NCBI GenBank assembly: GCA_964574775.1
Contig: CAZNOS010000010.1
Span: forward strand, 1 to 21,798
Length of the DNA stretch: 21,798 nt
Origin: CABMGO01 sp964574775
GTDB lineage: Archaea; Nanobdellota; Nanobdellia; Pacearchaeales; GW2011-AR1
Reading direction: 5' to 3'
Made by a program: the position numbers and the translations under genes. The notes beneath the pieces were generated by a model. The model was not told the DNA's origin. It made no database searches and saw only the letters and a program-made list of their open reading frames with translations. Below, one piece after another: positions 21,493 to 21,798 of the stretch (position 1 is its first letter; every line of letters starts with the position of its first letter).

Positions 21493-21798
21493 TCACAAAA
21501 ATCCTTTCTCAACTAACTCTTCCCAACTTTTTTCTCCAATCGCAACTAATGCTTCTCTGAAAGTTAACATCGGTTTTTCATAACGGGCATAATCATCAAT
21601 AGCAATTCTAGGACAAGCAAGCTCAACAAAAGCGTCGACGTTGTAAAAATTCATAATCTTTTCTGGCGTAATTTCGCTCATACTAATTAAAATCGTGTTC
21701 TTGCCGGCCTTTCTAAATTTCTCAATTAAAACATCGTAACTCTCAAAACTCTGTCCAAATTTCGCCTCGATAATTATTCCAATGGTTTTCGCTCGCTT
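21493..21798 (-). CDS. dph2: Diphthamide synthase Dph2, C-terminal part (5' end outside the window)
   Basis: The last 101 codons of Dph2, the radical-SAM-like 4Fe-4S enzyme that transfers the 3-amino-3-carboxypropyl group to a histidine of elongation factor 2, the first step of diphthamide synthesis. The frame stays open to the window edge, so the gene is partial and continues upstream; the inner ATG at 21681 is not the start. Diagnostic parts are GIIIEAKFGQ (matching the family's GIIVSTKPGQ), the cluster-cysteine region VDAFVELACPRIAIDDYARY, and KPMLTFREA. The K-P-G-Q element is changed to K-F-G-Q. Confidence 0.9.
   Translation of the reverse strand, partial: KRAKTIGIIIEAKFGQSFESYDVLIEKFRKAGKNTILISMSEITPEKIMNFYNVDAFVELACPRIAIDDYARYEKPMLTFREALVAIGEKSWEELVEKGFL

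Noticed and set aside
1..21798. CRISPR array, insertion sequence, integrase or direct repeats flanking the defence-like region
   Set aside because: None were seen on reading both strands. The Cas4-like nuclease is not accompanied by cas1/cas2, and no transposase or terminal repeats were found. tRNA-Trp is intact but distant and shows no duplicated 3' end that I could see.

Overview
The window is AT-rich archaeal DNA. The markers are an exosome core (Rrp4, Rrp41, Rrp42), RNA polymerase subunits K and E, Spt4, ribosomal proteins S24e and S27ae, RNase P p30, an archaeal-type UMP kinase, a DUF357 protein, diphthamide synthase and an intron-containing tRNA-Trp. Short compact genes, a CxxC-x17-CxxC/RGG protein, a divergent enolase and several proteins that look lineage-specific suggest a DPANN archaeon, perhaps of the Woesearchaeota/Pacearchaeota type. 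That placement is inference; no rRNA is present. Many genes have a TATA box centred 24-27 nt before the ATG, so leaderless mRNAs seem to be the rule.

Layout. (1) 1-1350: a divergent enolase on the minus strand, its stop overlapping the start of a gene cut by the window edge. (2) 1372-10632: an accessory, defence-like region. It holds radC (+), then a tightly coupled minus-strand operon read from 8749 to 2031: a 57-aa protein, a Type III Mod methyltransferase, a multi-pass membrane protein, a 44-aa acidic protein, a Type III Res helicase-nuclease, and a Cas4/AddB-like PD-(D/E)XK nuclease with an apparent Fe-S cysteine set. A divergent winged-helix regulator with a palindrome in its promoter faces the operon. 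Next come a structured intergenic element, a DUF3800 protein and an AlbA_2/Schlafen-type protein with a DUF2196-like N-terminus. (3) 10742-14555 (-): an information-processing operon rrp4-rrp41-rrp42-rpoK, then the zinc/RGG protein, and before it an unrecognised 213-aa gene. (4) 14639-15953 (+): a three-gene operon with ATGA overlaps (coiled-coil protein, stand-alone secretion-ATPase N-domain-like protein, DUF357 protein), then pyrH. (5) 16688-19042 (-): rpoE, spt4, rps24e, rps27ae and RNase P p30, with a PIN nuclease just upstream. (6) 19093-20741 (+): a small membrane protein and a two-gene HTH-like/PIN pair. (7) 20733-21798 (-): an unknown gene, tRNA-Trp(CCA) with a 15-nt canonical intron, and the C-terminal part of dph2 running off the edge.

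The most interesting part is the six-gene Type III restriction-modification operon. It carries two small genes and a membrane protein whose layout recalls SLATT/Pycsar-type effectors, all joined by overlapping or adjacent stop/start codons. One reading is a restriction system with a built-in membrane-acting effector arm. The architecture is visible in the sequence; the function is hypothesis.
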